A model generated the notes under the pieces. The model was not told the DNA's origin. It saw only the letters and a program-made list of their open reading frames with translations, and ran no database searches. This document shows, piece after piece, positions 59,845 to 64,000 of a stretch of DNA of 64,000 nt (position 1 is its first letter; every line of letters starts with the position of its first letter). The stretch comes from Nonomuraea sp. NEAU-A123 (GTDB lineage Bacteria > Actinomycetota > Actinomycetes > Streptosporangiales > Streptosporangiaceae): the NCBI RefSeq assembly GCF_018603905.1, contig NZ_JAHFZZ010000011.1, positions 124,001 through 188,000 on the forward strand. Reading direction: 5' to 3'. The translations under genes were made by a program, and so were the position numbers.

Positions 59845-59904
59845 CACCCGGTTCGGTGAGGAAGGGAAGGCCGCCTGGTAGGCCGCCTGGATCTCGGCGT
59901 ACAG

Positions 59905-59928
59905 GGGTGGTCATCCCCAGGGATGATC
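59905..59928. promoter_or_regulatory. Second GGTCAT palindrome
   Basis: GGGTGGTCAT is repeated here and runs into GGTCATCCC-CA-GGGATGATC, an imperfect palindrome (8 of 9 pairs). It shares the half-site with 59813-59844. Confidence 0.6.
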
Positions 59929-60092
59929 TGCGGGTGGGTTGGGCCGGGGTGGCATGTCGTTCAGAGATCGCCTTCGGGGGGATCGCCGTCGTGGGTAGCT
60001 GGATGGGCCCTCGTGTGATGAGTTCTTAGGCGCCGGGCGGTCTTCATAGCCAGAGGGTGTGGGCGGCCGTTCAGGGTGGCGCGAGGATCGCC

Positions 60093-60124
60093 GGCGCGCC
60101 ACCGGCTGGGTTCGCTGGCGCGCC
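60093..60124. repeat. GGCGCGCCA inverted repeat
   Basis: GGCGCGCCA (60093-60101) and TGGCGCGCC (60116-60124) are perfect inverse copies, 82 bp before the DHFR-like gene. Confidence 0.6.
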
Positions 60125-60138
60125 AGGCGAAGGCTTCG

Positions 60139-60160
60139 CGTCCGGCGCGTGAGCCGGACG
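60139..60160. repeat. CGTCCGGC inverted repeat
   Basis: CGTCCGGC-GCGTGA-GCCGGACG, perfect 8-bp arms, 46 bp before the DHFR-like start. Possible operator or leader hairpin. Confidence 0.6.
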
Positions 60161-60205
60161 TACACGATCGGACAGAACGCGACCACGAGTGGTTGGAGGG
60201 GCTTG

Positions 60206-60799
60206 ATGGGAAAGGTCATCTTCTCGATTTCGATGTCGCTCGACGGCTTCATCACCGCGCCGAACGACGAGCCTGGGTGGGGGCTCGGGGAGGGCGGGGA
60301 GGTTCTGCACGACTGGGTGCATGGTGGCGAGTGGGGCAGCTTCGGGGCGAAGGGGATCGACGCGGAGGTCCTGGGCGAGCTGGTCGCTGAGGTGGGGGCG
60401 ATCATCGTGGGGCGGAGGACGTTCGAGGTGTCGGGGGCTTGGGGTGGTCATTCGCCGGGTGGGCTGCCCTGTTTCGTGATGACTCATCGGCCGCCGGAGG
60501 AGTGGGTCAGGGAGGGCTCGCCGTTCACGTTCGTCACCGACGGAGTTGAGAGCGCGTTGGCGCAGGCTCGGGCGGTGGCGGGAGATCGGGGCGTCGCGAT
60601 CGGTGGCGGGGCCGATGTGGGGCGGCAGTTTCTCCGTGCCGGGCTCGTCGACGACCTGCAGATCCATCTGGCGCCCGTGCTGCTGGGGGCAGGGATCAGG
60701 TTGTTCGAGATCGGGAGTGAGCAGGTCCGGTTGCGGCGGACCCGGGTGCTGGAGTCGCCGTTCGCCACGCACCTGAGGTTTGAGGTGGCGAAGGATTGA
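60206..60799 (+). CDS. Dihydrofolate-reductase-like protein (RibD C-terminal family)
   Basis: 197 aa. The N terminus KVIFSISMSLDGFITAPNDEPGW and IIVGRRTFEVSGAWGG, then VAIGGGADVGRQFLRAGLVDDLQIHLAPVLLGAGIRLF, are the standard RibD-C/YwjB-type reductase pattern. It probably binds NADPH and reduces a small heterocycle, with substrate unknown; it is not expected to be the housekeeping DHFR. ATG 60206 follows GGAGGGG. The stop lies within the left arm of the shared terminator hairpin. Confidence 0.88.
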   Translation: MGKVIFSISMSLDGFITAPNDEPGWGLGEGGEVLHDWVHGGEWGSFGAKGIDAEVLGELVAEVGAIIVGRRTFEVSGAWGGHSPGGLPCFVMTHRPPEEWVREGSPFTFVTDGVESALAQARAVAGDRGVAIGGGADVGRQFLRAGLVDDLQIHLAPVLLGAGIRLFEIGSEQVRLRRTRVLESPFATHLRFEVAKD

Positions 60800-60836
60800 C
60801 GCGCTCCCCGGGATGAATCCCGGGAAGCGCGTCAAT
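60795..60836. terminator. Bidirectional 20-bp hairpin between convergent genes
   Basis: ATTGACGCGCT-C-CCCGGGAT / ATCCCGGG-A-AGCGCGTCAAT, with one mismatch and a 2-nt loop. It overlaps the reductase stop codon and lies 24 bp before the polX stop. Confidence 0.85.
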
Positions 60837-60859
60837 TCCGTGCGGGGCGATGGCCGCGC

Positions 60860-62542
60860 CTACCGGCCGAGGAATGCGAGCAGTCGCTCCAACGGCCAGG
60901 TGTTGATGACGTCCTCCGTGGTCAGCCACGCGCGCTGGGCGATCCCGACGCCGAACCGCTGGTTCGTCAGGTGGGGGATGGCGTGTGAATCGCTGTCGAT
61001 CGAGAACTTCACCCCATGGTGCTTCGCCAGCCGTACCAGGTCGGCGGGCAGGTCCGATCTGTCTGGGAAGGAGTCGATCTCCATGGCCGTCCCGGTGCGG
61101 CCGGCCGCGCGGAAGACGGCTTCCCAGTCGGCGTCCACCTGCGGGCGTTTGCCGATCTTGCGGGTGGTCGGGTGGCCGATGATGTCGACGTAGGGGTTTT
61201 CGCAGGCAGCGATGAAGCGGCGGGTCATTTCATCCCGGGACATGCTGAAGTGCGAATGGACCGAGGCCACGCACACGTCGAACTCGCGGAGGATCTCGCC
61301 GGGCCAGTCGACGGAGCCGTCGGGGGCGATGTTGAGTTCGGTGCCGTGCAGGAGCCGCATGTCGGGATATTTCTGTTGCAGGTCCGCCACCTGCTGCCGC
61401 TGCTCCAGCGCCTTGTCCAGGGTCATCCGCTGCATGGCCAGATCAGGGGCGTGGTCGGTGACCGCATAGTAGACGTAGCCGCGGGCGTGGCCCGCCGCCA
61501 CCATGTCCTCCAGCGAGGCGATGCCGTCCGTCAGGTTGGTGTGCGTGTGCAGGTCGCCCTTGAGGTCGGCGAGTTGTACGAGGGTCGGCAGCTCGCCGCG
61601 GAGCGCCGCCTTCACCTCGCCGCCGTCCTCGCGCATGGGCGGGGGTACGAACTGCATGCCGAGCGCGGCGTAGATGTCCTCCTCGGACTCCGAGGCGATC
61701 ACCCTCTCGCCCTCGAACAGCCCGTATTCCGAGAGCTTCCACCCCTTCTTCACCGCCATCTCCCGGATGGCGACGTTGTGCTCCTTCGAGCCGGTGAAGT
61801 ACTGCATCGCCGCGCCCCACGACTCGGCGGGCACCACGCGCAGGTCCACCTGGAGGCCGGACGTGGTGCGTATCGACGTCTTCTTGTCGCCCGCCGCGAT
61901 GATCTCCGCGACATATGGCTGGGCGCGGAACTCCGTCATGATGGACTCGGGCGCCACGGCCAGGATGTCGATGTCGCCGATCGTGTCCTTCATCCGCCGC
62001 AGCGACCCGGCGTAGGCGATGCGCTCGGCCTTCAGCGACGTCATCACCTGCTCGGCCAGGGACATGGCGACGCCGATGTGCACCCTGCGGCCCGACTGTT
62101 CGAGCTGCTCGATGCCCTTGAGCAGGTTGGCGAGGGTTTTCGGGCCGAGCCCCTTGACGCCGTCGAGCCGCCCGGAGGTGATCGCCTCGCCGAGTGCGGC
62201 GGGGGAGTCGATGCCGTAGTCCTCGAACAGCATGATCGCCGTCTTCGGCCCCAAGGTGGGCACGCGGGTCAGCCGCCGCACCCCTTCGGGCACCCGGCCG
62301 CGCAGGTCGTCGAGCTGGCGGAAGCTCCCGCGCTGCAGGAACTCCTCCATCTTCTTGGCGATCGCCTCGCCCACGCCCGGCACACCGCGTACGTCGGCCA
62401 CCGAGATGTCCTCGGGGAACCCGGCGATCGCCTTGGCGGCCTTCTGATAGCTCCGCACCCGGAAGGCGTCACCGCCGGTCAACGCGAACAGCTCCGCGTA
62501 CTCGGTAAGCGCCGCCGCCGCATCATCGTTAGCCCTAGCCAT
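60860..62542 (-). CDS. polX: DNA polymerase X with C-terminal PHP domain
   Basis: 560 aa. N-terminal helix-hairpin-helix lyase-like region (GVPGVGEAIAKKMEEFLQRG, PTLGPKTAIMLFEDYG, GLGPKTLANLLKG), a nucleotidyltransferase palm with GDIDILAV (Asp190, Asp192) and DLRVVP (Asp233), and a PHP domain with GDLHTHTNLTDG (Asp330, His332, His334) and later IGHPT. This layout is that of bacterial PolX enzymes active in base-excision or gap repair, with the PHP part giving 3-prime nuclease activity. Length is normal. ATG 62542 is the family start. Confidence 0.95.
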   Translation of the reverse strand: MARANDDAAAALTEYAELFALTGGDAFRVRSYQKAAKAIAGFPEDISVADVRGVPGVGEAIAKKMEEFLQRGSFRQLDDLRGRVPEGVRRLTRVPTLGPKTAIMLFEDYGIDSPAALGEAITSGRLDGVKGLGPKTLANLLKGIEQLEQSGRRVHIGVAMSLAEQVMTSLKAERIAYAGSLRRMKDTIGDIDILAVAPESIMTEFRAQPYVAEIIAAGDKKTSIRTTSGLQVDLRVVPAESWGAAMQYFTGSKEHNVAIREMAVKKGWKLSEYGLFEGERVIASESEEDIYAALGMQFVPPPMREDGGEVKAALRGELPTLVQLADLKGDLHTHTNLTDGIASLEDMVAAGHARGYVYYAVTDHAPDLAMQRMTLDKALEQRQQVADLQQKYPDMRLLHGTELNIAPDGSVDWPGEILREFDVCVASVHSHFSMSRDEMTRRFIAACENPYVDIIGHPTTRKIGKRPQVDADWEAVFRAAGRTGTAMEIDSFPDRSDLPADLVRLAKHHGVKFSIDSDSHAIPHLTNQRFGVGIAQRAWLTTEDVINTWPLERLLAFLGR

Positions 62543-62829
62543 GGGCTCAGCTTAGGGATCCACTCCGACAAACGGCGAGCTCGGGAGACAGCGCGAGGTC
62601 CCGGAGCCGTACAAGAAGTCCAAGCCTTCACCCTCTTCATGGCATTAGCGGCGATACGCGACAGTGACGGATCGGACGCGTACAGTGTCCAGTGAAGCCC
62701 ATCGGAACCGGACGCTGGACCGACCGTCCAGGTGGCCACGAAGTGACCACCCAGATGGTCAAGAACACGCACGTAACGGCGCCCGGCCACCTCCACCGGA
62801 GGAGCGTTCCCCTGGAGAGACCCCAGCAC
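62479..62829 (-). CDS. Doubtful small ORF upstream of polX
   Basis: A 116-codon frame starting with GTG at 62829, overlapping the polX start by about 64 bp. The first half (VEVAGRRYVRVLDHLGGHFV) looks protein-like, but the third-position G/C bias is weaker than in neighbours and the C terminus is a Pro/Arg-rich shadow of polX. I do not recognise it. It occupies most of the 338-bp gap between polX and the aldo/keto reductase, which otherwise shows nothing. Confidence 0.25.
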   Translation of the reverse strand: MLGSLQGNAPPVEVAGRRYVRVLDHLGGHFVATWTVGPASGSDGLHWTLYASDPSLSRIAANAMKRVKAWTSCTAPGPRAVSRARRLSEWIPKLSPWLGLTMMRRRRLPSTRSCSR

Positions 62830-62880
62830 CGGAGGGTGGGTGGGCCCTCCCGTGCCGGCCGTAAAGAAGACTCAAGCTGT

Positions 62881-63876
62881 TCACATACGCACTTCGCGCG
62901 GCCGATATGGGTCGGCGAGGGAGGCCAGGTTCTTGTCGGAGAGCGACACGGACAGCGCGGCGAGCGCGTCGTCCACGTGGCCCGGCTTGGTGGCCCCGAC
63001 GATCGGAGCGGTGACGGTCGGCTGGCGCAGCACCCAGGCCAGCGCGATCTGGGCCGCCGGCAGCCCGTGCTCACGCGCGACCTCCGCCACCCGGTCCAGG
63101 ATGAGCCCGTCGTTCTCGGGATCGTAGAGGGCGTCGATGCGCGCGTCGGAGCCCGCCCTCGTCGTCGACTCCGGCGCGCCCGCGCCGGTCGTCGACTTGG
63201 ACGCGCCCGCGCGGGCCAGTACGCCGCGCGCCAGCGGGCTCCACGGGATCACGCCCACGCCCTGGTCCGCGCAGAGCGGGAGCATCTCCCGCTCCTCCTC
63301 GCGGTACAGCAGGTTGTAGTGGTTCTGCATGGACACGAACCTGGTCCACCCGTTGTCCCGCGCCACGTGCTGCGCCTTGGCGAACTGCCACGCCCACATG
63401 GACGAGGCGCCGATGTAGCGGGCTTTGCCCGATCTGACCACGTCGTGCAGTGCCTCCATCGTCTCCTCGATGGGCGTCTCGTCGTCCCAGCGATGGATCT
63501 GGTAGAGGTCCACATAGTCGGTGCCCAGCCGGCGCAGCGAGGCGTCGATCGAGTCGAGGATGTGCTTGCGCGACAGGCCCCGGTCGTTGGCTCCCCTGCT
63601 CATCGGGAAATAGACCTTGGTGGCCAGCACATAGTCCTCGCGCCTGGGGAAGATCTTGCGCAGGATGTTCCCCGTCACGACCTCACTCGCGCCGACGCTG
63701 TAGACGTCGGCCGTGTCGAAGAACGTGACACCGCCGTCGGCGGCCCGGCGGACGAGTGGCTCGGCCTCGTCCTCGGGCAGCGCCCATTCCTGCCTGGCCG
63801 GATCGCCGTAACTCATCATGCCCAGGCAGATGCGCGAGACCCGCAAGCCGGTGTCACCAAGTCGTCTGTAATCCAT
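62881..63876 (-). CDS. Aldo/keto reductase (YajO/AKR-12-like)
   Basis: 331 aa, AKR barrel. MDYRRLGDTGLRVSRICLGMMSYGDP is the standard N terminus. Catalytic tetrad positions are Asp and Tyr in FFDTADVYS, Lys in LATKV, and His in YQIHRWDD. IPWSPLARGVLA and ALAWVLRQPTVTAPIVGATKP are family segments. A Thr/Ala/Gly-rich insert (SKSTTGAGAPESTTRAGS) interrupts the loop after the PLARG segment and is unusual. NADPH-dependent; substrate unknown. It is not closely related to the AKR at 51027. Confidence 0.9.
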   Translation of the reverse strand: MDYRRLGDTGLRVSRICLGMMSYGDPARQEWALPEDEAEPLVRRAADGGVTFFDTADVYSVGASEVVTGNILRKIFPRREDYVLATKVYFPMSRGANDRGLSRKHILDSIDASLRRLGTDYVDLYQIHRWDDETPIEETMEALHDVVRSGKARYIGASSMWAWQFAKAQHVARDNGWTRFVSMQNHYNLLYREEEREMLPLCADQGVGVIPWSPLARGVLARAGASKSTTGAGAPESTTRAGSDARIDALYDPENDGLILDRVAEVAREHGLPAAQIALAWVLRQPTVTAPIVGATKPGHVDDALAALSVSLSDKNLASLADPYRPREVRM

Positions 63877-63911
63877 AGCGGTAACCCTAGGACCACGTTG
63901 CGCGGCCTAAG

Positions 63912-64000
63912 TCAGGCGGGGGCGGGCAGGGAGTGGTGCTCGATGTAGACAAGGAGCTTTACAGAATCCACGTGGGAAAAGAGAAGATGCTCGCGACGCA
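63912..64000 (-). CDS. Possible 3-prime end of a truncated CDS
   Basis: A minus-strand frame open to the window edge ends with TGA at 63912-63914 and reads REHLLFSHVDSVKLL then VYIEHHSLPAPA. Codon bias is only moderate. It may be the C terminus of a gene lying to the right. Too short to identify. Confidence 0.3.
   Translation of the reverse strand, partial: RREHLLFSHVDSVKLLVYIEHHSLPAPA

Larger units (their letters stand above)
59741..60205. other. 465-bp divergent regulatory region
   Basis: It separates the HExxH protein (minus) from the DHFR-like reductase (plus). The left part holds the GGTCAT palindrome cluster; the right part holds two GC-rich inverted repeats (60093-60124 and 60139-60160). 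No gene is seen. Confidence 0.6.

Overview
The window looks like chromosomal DNA from a high-GC, aerobic, filamentous-type actinomycete. The evidence is strong third-position G/C bias, many GTG starts, four-base ATGA/GTGA operon overlaps, leaderless starts, a conservon (roadblock/DUF742/GTPase), an F420-type LLM oxidoreductase, a WS/DGAT acyltransferase, an ECF41-type sigma factor and several Uma2 proteins. The combination is most reminiscent of Streptosporangiaceae such as Nonomuraea, but the genus is an inference. No rRNA, tRNA, CRISPR array, complete insertion sequence or prophage was seen. Layout. 1-5 kb: FAD-linked oxidase, small membrane protein, class I aminotransferase, secreted protein, LLM oxidoreductase. 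5-10.5 kb: a solo cytochrome oxidase subunit I followed by a complete four-subunit quinol:fumarate reductase operon (frdABCD) led by a 77-aa Cys protein. 10.5-14.3 kb: secreted M6 metalloprotease and lipid kinase. 14.6-20 kb: SWIM-domain protein plus SNF2 helicase, and two tandemly duplicated Uma2 genes. 20-25.6 kb: methyltransferase, an ECF41-type sigma factor divergent from a LUD-domain gene across a striking symmetric promoter-like palindrome, an unannotated 54-aa CE-repeat peptide, a holin-X/DUF3618 envelope pair, a chagasin-like lipoprotein, a DUF1838 protein and a HIT protein. 25.6-33 kb: OFA-type antiporter plus FdhF/YdeP-like molybdoenzyme, divergent from a LytS/LytTR two-component system translationally coupled to a DUF485-ActP acetate-type symporter. 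33-43 kb: LacI regulator, a cystathionine-lyase-like PLP enzyme, a sugar ABC importer without its ATPase, a LuxR regulator, a second DUF485-ActP module with a CRP/GlxR-like site, and an APC permease. 43-51 kb: a four-gene conservon divergent from a class I terpene synthase, which faces a class II diterpene cyclase coupled to a P450: a compact putative diterpenoid locus. 51-64 kb: aldo/keto reductases, an esterase, TetR, WS/DGAT, a sulfite-oxidase-type molybdoenzyme, a repeat-rich intergenic region, an ABM-fold protein, a frameshifted gene, a membrane-anchored HExxH protein with an operator cluster, a DHFR-like reductase and DNA polymerase X. Working together: several blocks manage small organic acids and electrons (FAD oxidase, FrdABCD, OFA plus FDH-like, two ActP modules, LUD protein). 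The conservon and diterpene genes may be one regulated secondary-metabolism block. Many local regulators sit beside visible operator-like palindromes, which are recorded separately.
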